In this document: positions 10,163 to 22,515 of the stretch, piece by piece | How positions within the stretch are numbered: the stretch's first letter is position 1 | How the letters are laid out: each line of letters begins with the position of its first letter | NCBI GenBank assembly: GCA_018350325.1 | Contig: JAEVLN010000001.1 | Location: 1,601,501 to 1,665,500, forward strand | DNA length: 64,000 nt | Direction: 5' to 3' | Source of the DNA: Globodera rostochiensis | Taxonomy: Eukaryota > Nematoda > Chromadorea > Rhabditida > Heteroderidae | The notes under the pieces: model-generated | What the model was told of the DNA's origin: nothing | The model's database searches: none | Seen by the model: only the letters and a program-made list of their open reading frames with translations | Position numbers and translations under genes: made by a program

Positions 10163-12392
10163 ATGCCGAGCAACATCATCACTGTTCAGGTCCTCCAGAA
10201 GAGACATTTATTTTTAGTCATTTTTCTATTGTGCAGGTAGGTCAATGCGGAAATCAGTTGGGCATGGCTTACTGGGAGCGCATGTGCCTGGAGCACGGGA
10301 TTGCTTCGGATGGCCAATTGCTGAGGGAGGATCAACGAGGCGCGGACTGCAAAGACATTTTCTTCAACGAGGTTATTTTAGCGAATTTGAACCAAAAAGT
10401 CGAGTGAACAAAAAGGAATCCAATTTAGAATTGCGGACAGAAGTGGGTGCCCCGGGCGCTGCTCGTTGACTTGGAGCCGCGCGTGCTCAGCGACATCTGC
10501 AACCACGAGAACAACGCGTACTCGGAGTTGTTCGACATGGACAACATCTACCAGGGACCAACCGGGGGCGGTGCAGGCAACAACTGGGCACGCGGGTACA
10601 ATCCCGGAGGCCGTGTGATGGAGGACATCATGGAGTTGCTCGAGGCGGAGACAGAGCGGGCCGACCATCTTGAAGGGTTTGCGATGTGCCACTCCATTCT
10701 TGGAGGTTTGCCATTTTTTAAATGGAGTTAATTGTGACTGCCACAACCTTTGATCCCAAAAATAATAAAAATTGTAAAGAAAACTAACCCGTTTTCCTGG
10801 AATTTTGAAACTTTCTCAGCGTCACCTCCTCGTAATTTTCCCTAAAGAAGTTTGCCAAAAGCCGAGTTAAGCAAGAAAAAATGGACAATTTCTAGGCACT
10901 GGCTCCGGCCTTGGCTCACGGATTCTCATGGAACTCAAGGACAGGTAAATGGGCATCCCTCATACTTTTGGTCATCCAAAATGATTGCCTCAAAAATTGT
11001 AGATACCCGAAGAAATTGATCCAAACCTACTCGACGGTGCAGCCGATGACCTGCAATGTCCAGGTTGCCCCATACAACATTGTGCTCTCGCTGGAGTCAA
11101 TTATGGAACATGCTGACACGTGTCTTTTGTGAGTTGTACATTTAATGCTTGAAAATAAATTTAAAAATTTTTCATATTTTTAGATTTGACAACGACGCAT
11201 TTGAGCGCCATTGCAAGGAGGCGAACCCGTTGCAGAAGCTGCGCAGGGATGGGACGAACAGTGACGATTTGGCCAACCCGAGCGAGAAGAAGAACTATGC
11301 GAAAGTCAATTCGATGGTACGGCATATTCCAAAGACGGCGGAAGAATGGCATTTTTGGGTTCCCCATTGTTCAGATGAGCCAAGTGATGACCAGTCTCAG
11401 TGCGCCGATTCGCTTCTATTCGCCCGTTTACTCTCGTCTTATGCAAATCTCCGCCTCCCTCAACCCGTTTCCGCCGATGATTTTCTTGCAGCCAGGTAAT
11501 GATGCTGCATTTCGCCATTTCTCGATCATAAACCCCTCCCCCCTTTTTACCATAGCCATCACTCCGTTTGTGCCGACCCGTGAGGAGGGCCCGAAGCAGC
11601 AACTGATCCGCTTCCCGAGGCCAAAGGATGTGATCTCCAACCTGGCGGACCCGCGCCATCTGATCAGCTCGAGCCAGGCAATTCTCAAGCGATCGGGTGA
11701 GGCGGAGCGTTTGAACAACTACCTGCTCTCGGGCCTGATCATCGTGCAGAGCATGGCGCAGAATGAGGCGATGAGCTTCTCCGGCTCGGTGGCCGCTGCC
11801 GGCATTGGCATTTCCGACCTGTACAGCCACATGAGAAGCCGGAACCAAAGTCGGACCAATGACAACGTGTACAAGTAGGGTATTTTGGTTATTCCTTTCA
11901 TCTGAGTCCAGCTTTTACAGATTTTGACAATCTTACAGGTCCCCTCCGTGGATGCCGTCAACGATGCATCTGACGAGCTGTCGTCTGTCGCCCTACCTGA
12001 ACCATGATCAGCATCCGGTCACCGGACTGCTGTTGGCCAACCACACGCAGATCAGTGTGATGTTGAAGAGCATGGCCAACGACTTTGAGAAGATGTGGAA
12101 GCGCAAGGCAAATGGTGAGCAGCAACAATTTTGCAGCGAGGGGAATTCGTTCATTTTTTGTTTGTTTGTTATAGTGCATCAGTACGAAAGTGCGTTCGAC
12201 AAGGGCGACAACAACCCGGACGCGGGCAAGGACGAGTGCGAGAAGAAGATGAGCGCCAGCAAGGAGAGCCTGGACAAGCTGCTTGCCTTGTACCGCGAAG
12301 CGTGCTCCGACAAGTTCGAACTTGTCCAGACATGGACTTCACAGCGGGGGGGGGGTCGAATTTTCCCCTTAAAAAAATTTATAGACTTGTGA
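10163..12392 (+). CDS. tbg-1: Gamma-tubulin
   Basis: Ten exons: 10163-10189, 10237-10371, 10441-10705, 10896-10944, 11003-11128, 11184-11316, 11375-11495, 11556-11874, 11939-12114, 12175-12392. All splice phases agree. The N-terminal motif VGQCGNQLG and the GTP-binding HSILGGTGSGLGSRIL are tubulin signatures. AEHGI-like LEHGI, LVDLEPRV, GGGAGNNWARGY, DRYPKKLIQTYS, PYNIVLSLE and the C-terminal SPYLNHDQHPVTGLLLANHT identify the gamma class and not alpha or beta. Gamma-tubulin nucleates microtubules at centrosomes (family knowledge). Two oddities: an inserted hydrophilic stretch in exon 6 (about ANPLQKLRRDGTNSDDLANP) and a C-terminal end that reads past the usual tryptophan into GGGRIFPLKKFIDL next to a G-run. 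The start lies 244 bp after the NCBP1 stop on the same strand. Confidence 0.92.
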
Positions 12393-15024
12393 GAAGTGGA
12401 CCCCTAGTCCCTCTCCGGCTACGGTCTTGCTAAATACTGACATAAATGTTGTAATTGCTTAATGTTTTAGTTTTTTGGGCACCTTACCGGAAGAACACTT
12501 TCCCAAGGAGAAGGCAAAGTGAAGAGCGAACGAACGAACAAATGGAGGGGACGGATGAACGGGTGAAATGCAATTTGTAAAGCGCCGACGCATGCGCATA
12601 GCATTCTCTCCACTTTCTTTGACCTTCTTGCCGCCTTAATTTTTGACCTTTTTGCTCGGGTGGATTGATTGATGGGTCTCCTTCTCTCCTCTGCTGCTGC
12701 TGCTGCGATTTTTATTTATGCGTCAATTATTCCAAAATGCCTGTTTGTTGTTTTTGTTATTGTTTTGACTGATCTCTTCATATATACACTCCATCAGTAT
12801 GATATTTTTTATTTGTGGCACATTTGACTTAAACAATTTTATGTTGGATATGTGTGACCCCTTGTGCCCTCCCCCGCCCCCATCTTCGATTGTCCATAGA
12901 TTTCTCACCTCGCCACATTTGCCGGCCGTTCGCCAAACAATCGTAAAATGATCCATCACTTCTAGCACTTTGATCAGAGAAAGCTGGGAGAGGGGGTGGG
13001 GAGGCTTTTCGTTCCATTCCTTTCGCACTTTTTTGTTGCCATCGTTGCCAATTGAATGCGGGAGGGTTAAGGATACCGATCCATTAATTATTTTTGAGGC
13101 TTTAGGAGAACGAAACGAACGTTCCATTCGTCATTCATTTAGTGATGGATTAGAAGAATCAATCGGGGGGGGGGAGATTGGAAAATGGCACCCAACCGCC
13201 TTCTGTGCGTCCATTCCGTTGTATGTATTGTGATTCTAAGGCCATTTTCTCATTGAAAAATCTCGCAAAAATGTGCGCATTAATCTCATTGTTTTGTGCA
13301 TTTTTGTTGTTCCTGTAGTTCAGTTTATGCCTTTTAGCGGCGGGCGAGTTGGAAAATTCAAATTTCCATTTTCCGAGAGCAACAACAACAACACTGCATT
13401 TACATATCTTTGAATAAATATACCCGCAGGACTTCGGAAAGACCAATTCTGTGGGGACAAGGACATTCAATCAAAAAAGCTTGTCGTCCAGCCCTCCGGG
13501 GGGGAGCCATGAATTTTGACCATCGATCCATCGACGGGGGTGCCCACATTTTGAATCTCAATGACACTTCAGCACCCCCAACAAAATGGTTTTCGCACCG
13601 CCTGTGAGCCGGCTGTGGTGGTTGAAGTGTCGACAATAATTGGGGGGAATGCATTGGACAGAAAGAAATGCGCAGGCGCAAAGAGGAGATGGCAATTTTC
13701 GGCGATTTTGCCGGCTAAGCCGCCAATGCGCAAATTGTCGTCGACCCAAATTCATCAACAATCCGTCGACATTTCTTTTTCTGTTTCATTATTTTAGTAG
13801 TTTTTTGGTAATCGAGTTTTTGCAGAAATTTTTGCAAAAGTTTTTAGTGTTTTCACCGCCTTTTTCTGACAAGCTTCTTTTCTTCCGTTATCATCCTCAT
13901 ACATATGTATATGTATTTGCTTCCTTAATCTGCAAAAAATGTTCTTCTACTCCGGCGAGCGGAAGCGCTTATTGCCGCCAGCGTTTGGGGCAGTGTACGT
14001 AAATATTCGTGTCGGTGGGAGAGAACCCAATTTATAAGATACACATTTGGCGAGATCTGGTGGTGGGGGATGGGTAAACAAACACATATTGCTGCTGTTG
14101 CTGTTGCTGCTGCTGGAGTTGGACGTGCTGAGGAGGAGCGGCGCGGGGAGGTCAGTGGGCGTTTGACCTGTCCCCGCAGGGGGTGGTGGCAAGCGGACGG
14201 ACGGACGATGAGGGTGAAAAGACTTCCTCCTCCACACCCATCCATCATTCGCCTCCCTCAACCTCCTCCTCCTCCGGTGAAGACCCTCCCCCGGCCCCCA
14301 CCACCCCAAAACTCACCCAATTTCCGCCCCTCCCCCCCCCCCCCCCCGCAAGAGGAGGAAGTGTAAGCCTCTCCTTCACCCACCAGACGGACGACGAGCG
14401 GAACAAAGCTTCTTAACAATGAATGCCTCCCGTCCGTCGTCCTCCTCCTCCTCCCTCGCCTCCTCAGCTGAAGCAAGCCCTCCCCCACCAGCCCCCCCCC
14501 CAGAGAGAGAGAGAAGTCCACTGCAACAAAGAAAGCGGAGAAATGGACTGAAATGGGCAGAATGGATGGACGGATGTGTCGAGATTGGACCTCCCATCCC
14601 CGGGGGGGGGGAGCCCAATCTCGACAAAGACACGATTCATTTGGGGTGGCGGGATGGGAGGGCCCATTCTTTGTCCTAAAATGCCCACCCCTTTTCACTT
14701 TTGGACAATTCATTGGCTTCCCCTCCCCCCTCTCCTCTGCCCATCCAAAACCGACCAGCAACCAGCCAAACCATTCATTCACTTTACTCACCCAACTCGC
14801 TCAGCTCAGCACGACACAAAAAAATATATGCACATTCATTCCGTCGTTGTCGCCACTTCCATTCACACACATTCATTCATTTGTTCACTTTTTTTGTCAT
14901 TGGACACTTTTTTGTGCCTTACGGCGCCTCGCCCGTCCCATCCACCGCCGCCACCATTTTTGCTAAGCTGCTTTTGCCCGTCCAGCATCGACGTCGACGG
15001 AGTTTTGCCGTCGGCGTCGTCGTT

Positions 15025-15046
15025 CCCCCCCCCCCCCCCCCCCCCC
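15025..15046. repeat. 22-base poly-C run
   Basis: This is the longest single C run I counted in the region, at 15025-15046, one of many G/C homopolymers in the window. Runs of this kind are prone to length error in sequencing and to real slippage. Confidence 0.9.
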
Positions 15047-17888
15047 TCCCCTCGGGGGAAGTGCGTTAGCGTGTGAAAATAATTGCATTCCTTCGGCGGA
15101 TGGATGGATGGACGGGGCGCGGACGGGCTGACCTGACCAAGACACAGCCCCAGCCCATTTTCTCGCACTCCACAACCTTTCATCTCTCCCCTTAAGCGCT
15201 TTGATCCCTCCCCCCCCCCTCCCACCCTTTTTAGCGTCCGTTGGACGGACATGTATCATTAAAACGTAAAAAAAATTCCCAACCCGGAAAGGTTTTTGGA
15301 ATTTAGATCGCCGGAAGAAAAGTTGCCCTCTACCACCACCACTTAGGCGATATCCGCAAAGTGAATGGGAAGAAAAGTGCAAAACATCCCCGGAGGGGAT
15401 AAAACGGGTCGATTCTCTGCCAAAGGCACATTTGCCTTCTTCCCGACACATTTTCCCAGAGCGGTTTCACACTATATGTATTGGCCCCGCAAAAAGTCCC
15501 CCGGGGGGATTAGCGAAAGGGCGCCGCCTCCGGGGGGACTCAGTTTTCCCTTCAATTAATTGTTTTGAGTTGTTTGTCACCCTTTGGCCACGCCATATAA
15601 CATCATTCAAAATACCCATATTACAACAAAAATTTGTAAACGGTGTCCAACCCGAACCGATTTGTTATCGACTACCCTGACGATTTTCGGGTTCGATTCC
15701 GGTCACCCATAATTTTCGAGTTTTAATTGGCACCCGCCCAAAATTCGTTTCAATTCCGGGCACGGGTTCGATTTTTCGTAGGAAACGACCACCTTATTTT
15801 TCGGGGCTGACTCATCAGGTTTCAAAAGTTTTGTGTTTGTGAAGTTGTGGGCGGTTTACCACTCTCTCTCTGAGAGGTGAAATCGGTGGGGCACAGGTGT
15901 GATTTTGGAGGGGGGAAATGATGGAATTGGGGGGGGGAGGGTAAAGTAAGCGGGGGGGGGGGGGTGTCTGTCTATGAAATGTTAGGGGTCGGAGTGATCG
16001 GAGATCCGATCGTTCATCCCCCCCCCCCTTTTGTGATCATTTTTCACAGAGATCACTCGGCCGATAAATTGTGCCCCACTTTTGTCCACAGCTGTACCAC
16101 CACAACAACCATTTCATTCTTTGCTCAAACACCTCATTTTTTTTAACACAAGGCTCGCAGTTCTGTGATGATTTGTCATCATTTGGTGGCGGCTTTTTGG
16201 AAATTGATGAGAATTTTTAATTTTAATTTTCGGTGCCTGCCTGGCTCCTCCCATTCCTAAAAAGCCCCCCCCCCCCAGCGCTGCACATTCCATTAAACAA
16301 AAAGGTCATTCATTCCCCCCAATTTCTCACTTCCTTGCACACAACACAGTCACAAGTTTAAGACGGTTTGCTAATGTGACTGTGTAAAATTGTGCATTTG
16401 CCCCATCCAAAATTTGTGAATGGACACAAACGACCGCCCCCCCCCCTCCGGCGAAGACCCAAAAACCGCAAAAATTTGGTCCAATCCATCAGCAAAACCC
16501 CGCCGGCGTTTTGATGCTTATCAGTTGTTTGTATGAATGTGTTGGTCCGTACTCTTGTTCTACACACAAATTGGGGCCCCGCCGCCGCCATTTCATTACT
16601 AATGCACCCAACGCCGTCCTAACAAAACAAATTACCCATTTTGACAAACAGCGAATGAGAGCAATTTAACTGATTTAATTATGTTTTTAACACATTTTCG
16701 ACCATCCCCTGACCCCTCCCCGCAACGAAATTGAAGTGTAAAAAAGATGAAAATTGACAGAATTCATTCACTATCAGGGAAATTGCTACGTAATGTGTAA
16801 AGTACCGTGCCGTGTCCGGACATTTCAAAAACGGACGTTTAATCATACATTTTTGAATAAAAAATCAATTATAATTTAATTTAAAATGACGCGTACGCGT
16901 CCATTCCTAACGCACAAAATTACTATGTAAAATTCACAAATCAATTTTTATTGGCTCTTTGTCTGTTTGTACTAAATCCAAGTGACTTTGTGTGTTTAAC
17001 TATTTAAAGATTTGTCCAAAATTAAATTTGTCTCGTTTTTGTCTTTTTTTTAAATATTTGTTTAACAATTTCTCCACAATTCAAATTGCCCGCATATTCA
17101 TTGTTTGGACCGCAGAAAATGCTGTCACTCTGGTTTTTTTTTTCTTTATTTGCATTGCCCTCAACTTCACTTCTTTTCCATCAGAGTGAAGTGGATCAGA
17201 AAAGTTGATTTTTGTTCAATTTTAATTGTTGCGTTCGTTTAAATTCTTTACAAAATTTTAGGATTAATTTTAATTGTTGCATTTGAATTTCTTTATCAAA
17301 AATGTTTAGATTTTCACCTTTTCAATTGAATGAGCTTTTGCCAATGCGTTGGGTTGGCTTATGCCCAAGCTGACGACAGCGAAAAGTCGTCGTCAAAAAA
17401 ACGTCGAATTATTCGCCAGGCCCAATTTGTTGTTGGCAATTCCTCCACAACAGCCGACGCCGCACATTATCAGCACCATTTTTCGCAGACGCCGACGCGT
17501 TTTTTTCATTATGGTCGGTGGTTTTTGTTTGTTTTGTGTGGAAAACGGCGGGCGGGGCGGACTTTGTGCCCAAAATTCGACCAAAAAAAACATCTGAAAT
17601 GCTTTGGAAAGCATTTTTTTTGAAGGAAATGCGTTGTAAATTTTGGAATAAAAAGATTTTTAGTGCCTAAACAATAATATAATTTCTGGTATCCTTCGCT
17701 TCCGGAAATTGGCTTAGAAAACGGATTTTTTTCATTTTATCCAGATTTTTTTGCATTTGTTCAAATTTGAATTTTCACCAATTAATGCATAAACTTCTTA
17801 GAAATTTGAGTTAGATGTTTTATTCAAATTTTAAGACCCCGAAAACACCATTTTAAATTTTTTTAGCTTTTAAAAAAACATGGAGCAC

Positions 17889-18002
17889 TAGTGCTGCACG
17901 AGACCCGAAATTTACCGAGACTCGAGAGTCGAGACCGAGACCCAAAAAACCCGAGAAATTTCTCGAGTCGAGACTCGAGACCGAGACTCTCGTGCAGCAC
18001 TA
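17889..18002. mobile_element. 114-bp hAT-type MITE with TIRs and 8-bp TSD
   Basis: The element starts TAGTGCTGCACGAGA and ends with the exact reverse complement TCTCGTGCAGCACTA, giving 15-bp perfect terminal inverted repeats. It is flanked by identical 8-bp direct repeats TGGAGCAC (17881-17888 and 18003-18010). The interior is made of CTCGAG and ACCGAGA motifs that are themselves partly palindromic, so the whole unit could fold into a hairpin. An 8-bp target duplication plus TAGTG ends is the hAT superfamily pattern (family knowledge). At 114 bp it encodes nothing and would need a transposase in trans. Confidence 0.85.
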
Positions 18003-18431
18003 TGGAGCACCACCAGCCTCATTTTTCTGTTCCAAGAAAAATGGTCTGATTCGAATTTTAGTCCTATCTGGTTGTATTCTTTTGTTTGTTTATTTGTTGT
18101 GATGATCACATTTTTAGACGATCACCGCGTCCCACCGCTTATCGGCCTGTCCACTTCCATTTGTCAACATAAAAATTGTCCAGCCGATGCCCACCGCTCT
18201 GCCGGTAGTGTCTGTGCTGCAGCTTCCGTCCGTCTCGGCACATTTGAAGCAGCACAAAGTGCCGCCGCCGCCATTTTGGCACCGTCGACCAGCAACAACA
18301 ACAGCGGCTCGGAGGTCAAGCAACCGCATTTTAGGCCGACGGCAACGGCGGCGGCGACGTCCCCAACGGCGTCGGTGCCGCCGTCGTCTTCTGCCACCAA
18401 ATGTTGGCGGAGAAGCGCCGACATTGGCCAA

Positions 18432-21400
18432 ATGTTGCACCTCCTCTTCCTTTTGTTGATGTGGACGAGTTCGTTGCTTCACTTGCCAATGCCTGTACAT
18501 AGCCAGCAGAACACCGAAGGTTTTATTTATTTATTTTGTTATAATTGGGGGGGCCTCGGGTTATTTTTTTAAATTTTTTTTTGAAAATTGCATAAAAAAT
18601 TTTTGCGTTTAGATTTCCTTTTGCACCCCGCGCCTCGGCAGACCCGGAGAGTATACACAAATCAGTGGGCAGTGCGAATTGATGGCGGTCGGCCCGCTCA
18701 GGCCGATGCCATCGCCTCCAAATACGGGTTTCGCAATTTGGGACCGGTAATTAAAATGAATTTTTGTTTTTTTGCGGGGTTTTCTACACGCAAATTGTGC
18801 AAGATTTATTGATGAAAATATTTTAGGTTAAAATTTGATATGCCAAAACTCTTATTTTTGTCACATTTTTGAACGAAATGATTTTTTTTGTTGAAAACTG
18901 GTAAACAAACAAAAAATTTGGGGACAAAAAAGCGTAATTTGTGGGAATTGAATTTTGCTTCACATTGGCACAGATTATTTCCGGTGGCGATTACTTCCTT
19001 TTTGAAAGCCATGTGGTCAAGAAAAGATCTCTGCGCAAAGTTCGGCGCCATTTGCATCATCCGACAATTGGACGGGAGCTGAATGTGAGATTTTTTGTTT
19101 TTTGCATATTTGTCCACGGAGTACTGGACGAAAATGTTTGGTGGGTTTAAAATTCATAATTTCAGCTAAATGCTTGGGATTTTGATACACTTATAGATTT
19201 TAAACCGACAGAATCTTAAAACAAAAACAACAAAAAATGCGAATTTTTAAGGTCCTCTGGTTGGAGCAGCAAATGGTGAAGAAGCGTGTGAAGCGCGACT
19301 TTCGGCCCATCCGTCGACGGCGCTCCGTTGACCAACAATTGCGGCCACCATCGCCTTTAACGGCATCGACAACAGCGGGCGATGCCGGCGACGACGGCGG
19401 CACCACCAGCGTCGCGCAGTTACTGCGGCCACGAGCTCGGCACCACCAGCAACAACAACAACAACATCGGCCGGCGCTTCAACCTTTTCGTCCACCGGTC
19501 ATTCAGAACAGCGATGACTATGACAGCAGTGACTATTATGGGGCCAATGGGCCCGACGACTTCCAGAACATGAACCGGTAACTAATTGTATAACAACAAT
19601 TATGACACGGTTTGATGCTAATGTCCATGGACAGGATCAGCCACAACGACCAGCACAGGGCGCAGTGGGCGCGACTGAGGTACGGCGTGCCCAACGACCC
19701 GTACTGGAAGGTTCGGATTTTACCCCCTTTTTTTTATAACAATCGGAATAATTTTCTTCTTTTTTTAGGACATGTGGTACCTGGTGAGTTCTTTTTTGAG
19801 TACAATATTAGGCAAGGAATGCTTTTTTGTTGTTGGTATTTTGTGCCAATGCCAACTTTCAATACCATTGTTTTATATTTTTTATTATGAGATTCTTTAA
19901 TTTTTCTTCCCGAATTCCGTTTGTTTGTTTTTCAGCACCGGAGGGATGAGCAACCGGACGAAATGGACCACAATGTGAAGGAGGCCTGGTACCTTGGCTA
20001 CACCGGCAAAGGCATTGTGGTCACAATTCTGGACGACGGATTGGAGCGTACACATCCGGACATTGGCCCGAATTATGTGCGTTTGTTTTTATGCTTCTTT
20101 TTTTTTTTGGAAATATTGGTGTACTTTTTTAGAAAAAAAATTTGTTGGGATCATTAATGCCCCTAATTGCTTGTTGAGGATCCGGACGCTTCGTATGACG
20201 TGAACGACCGGGACGAGGACCCGACGCCGCGCTACGAGTACACGGACGAGAATCGGCACGGGACGCGCTGTGCGGGCGAAGTTGCGTCCATTTTCAATAA
20301 TTCCTTGTGCATTGTTGGCATTGCGTTCAACGCACGCATTGGCGGCATTCGCATGTTGGACGGTGAGAGCGAATTTTTCAAAAAAATTTTTAATTGAATT
20401 TTTTGCAATTTTTTTTTGTTTAGGCGATGTCACTGACGCGGTGGAGGCCACTTCGCTCAGCCACAACTCGCAGCACATTGATATTTACTCGGCCAGCTGG
20501 GGCCCGGACGACGATGGGCGCACGGTGGACGGGCCGGCGACGCTGACGCGGAGCGCGTTCGAACGCGGCATCACCGAGGGCAGGCAGGGCAAAGGCTCCA
20601 TCTTCATCTGGGCTTCCGGCAACGGGGGCAAAGGTGTGGTTGGCATTCACTCCATCGACACAAATATGTTTATGAAATGTTACAATTAGAAATTGGTTTG
20701 GGGTGGGGGGGGGGGTTTGAATTAGTTGGTAAATTAAATGATGCAAGAACCGGAAATGAAAGTACGTGTTGAACTTGTTGAAATTGATGGAAAGCATTAA
20801 AGGGGATTAGTCGACTCGCGGAGAATGTTTTAATCTCCGTCCCACCCAAAGAGGAGATTAAGATGGCGGCGGCGGGAACATTCCTTATCTTAAAAAACAA
20901 AATACCGGGGGGGGGGTCGGTGTTCCAAATAAAATGATGTCATTTTTAAAATAAATGACGTTTTGAGAAGATCTCTGACAAGCAAAAAATAATTATATTC
21001 CTAAGTATGTTGAACAAAATTACTTTAAGCACCAACCATCAAAATTCAGTAAAATTGACTACTAATTTTTGTTTTTTGCAGACGCTGACTCGTGCAACTG
21101 TGACGGGTACACCAACTCCATCCACACACTTTCCATTTCTTCAGCCACTGAACGCGGCGCAATTCCATGGTGAACATCATTCAATTTATTCATTCATATT
21201 CCATTTTCCTTAAATTTATAATTTGGATTTTCCCAAAATTGGTTAAGCCGTAAATTAAAAAACTTTCCAACTGAAACAACAAACCCGTCTTCTCATTGTC
21301 AGGTATTCGGAGGCGTGCAGTTCCACACTGGCCACCGCCTACTCAAGCGGTTCGTCCGGCGAGCGAATGATTGTCACCACGGACTTGCACCATTCGTGCA

Positions 21401-22515
21401 CCAAGTCGCACACCGGCACTTCCGCGTCCGCTCCGCTCGCGGCTGGCATTGGGGCACTGACGCTGGAGGCGAACCCGAACCTGGGTTGGCGTGACATGCA
21501 GGTAGGTAGATTGCTTGAGGGGTTTTTGGATGAAGAATTTTTGTTGCAAATTTAACTTTCAGCACATTGTTGTGCGGACCGCAAAGCCGGTGAATTTGCG
21601 TGCCGGTGACTGGCGACTGAACGGCGTTGGCCGCAATGTGTCGCATTCGTTTGGCTACGGACTGCTGGACGCGGGTGCGATGGTTCGGCTCGCCAAAGTG
21701 TGGCACAATGTGCCCAAGCAGCGCAAGTGCCGTGCCACCTACCCGAACCCGTACAAGTCGGACTCTTGCGATGTGCATTACTCTATTGTATTGCTCTATT
21801 TTCAGGACCATTCCTCATGGCAATCGGCTCCATCTCCAAGTGTACACTGACGGATGTGCGGACAAGCGGGAGCAGCAAGTCAAATACCTTGAGCATGTGC
21901 AGGCCATTGTGACACTGAGCGCGCCAAAGCGTGGCGACATCCAGATTTATTTGACATCTCCAAGGGGTGGGTGAACAATTTGGGATTTTTTTTTGAATTT
22001 GGTGTATGTTTGAAGGTACTCGGTCCACACTTTTGGCCAAACGTCAGAGAGACACGAGCAGAACAGGCTTCAAGGAGTGGGCATTCATGTCCACACACAA
22101 TTGGGGCGAAAGCGCCTACGGCACTTGGTCCCTGGAAATTGACAACGACGGGAACGATGGTGGGTGGGCGGGCGGGCAAATCACGGACAATTTTGTTCAT
22201 CCATATCATTCTGCAGATGCTGAACTGCTCAAGTGGGAGCTGGTGCTGCACGGGACGGACATGTACATTGGACCAACCGGCCATGAGCCGGCCTCGGCAG
22301 TGGCGGAACGCTCTGTGCAGCAGCAGCAGCCCCCCAATGGCGTCGCGGATACTGGTGGTGGTGAACACGGAGTGCCGCCAATGCCGTCGTCGCTGTTCGG
22401 GTCGGACATTGTCAACGAAAACAGCAGCAGTGTCCGCAGCATCGCCACAACATCTCCGCTGCTCACATTGGCATTGTTGGCCGTCGGCACGCTCATTTTC
22501 CACCTTTTACAATAA
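18432..22515 (+). CDS. Furin-like proprotein convertase (S8B subtilase)
   Basis: Fifteen exons: 18432-18519, 18613-18746, 18974-19084, 19252-19577, 19635-19710, 19769-19783 (a 15-nt microexon, DMWYL), 19936-20076, 20179-20362, 20424-20633, 21082-21169, 21303-21501, 21563-21756, 21806-21966, 22016-22159, 22217-22515. Order: signal peptide ([14 protein letters not shown]), prodomain (TNQWAVRI... VKKRSL), cleavage sites KKRVKRD and RRRR, a Ser/Gln-rich spacer, catalytic domain with Asp (DDG, about 20032), His (RHGTRCAGE, 20257), oxyanion Asn (SGNGG, 20621) and Ser (GTSASAP, 21421), [11 protein letters not shown], and a P domain ([12 protein letters not shown]). It cleaves secretory precursors after paired basic residues (family knowledge). 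It is closest to furin/KPC-1. There is no Cys-rich repeat domain; the protein ends in a hydrophobic tail. An in-frame ATG at 18102 would add about 110 residues. Confidence 0.92.

Larger units (their letters stand above)
12393..18101. other. 5.7-kb gene-poor, low-complexity intergenic region
   Basis: No exon chain with conserved motifs could be built here. From 14180 to 15260 the plus strand is pyrimidine-rich with many CCTCC/TCCACC blocks, and overlapping open frames run on both strands because stop codons are rare in such sequence. Poly-C or poly-G runs of 8-22 bases recur (for example 14332-14347, 15025-15046, 15951-15963, 16018-16028). A 14-bp palindrome GACGCGTACGCGTC lies near 16887. The region may hold the promoter or non-coding first exons of the downstream convertase gene. 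Confidence 0.5.

Noticed and set aside
11306..11848. Minus-strand open frame of 180 codons
   Set aside because: It is antisense to well-supported gamma-tubulin exons 6-8 and shows no similarity of its own.
14070..15451. Overlapping open frames of 100-177 codons on both strands
   Set aside because: The sequence is a low-complexity CCTCC/CCACC region with few stop codons on either strand. The predicted peptides are proline- or glycine-rich and resemble nothing known.
17330..17623. 97-codon open frame beginning MSFCQCVGLAYAQADD with a KKRR motif
   Set aside because: It begins plausibly but turns into composition-driven sequence, has no homologue that I recognise, and overlaps another open frame. 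It could be a short exon, but I cannot support it.
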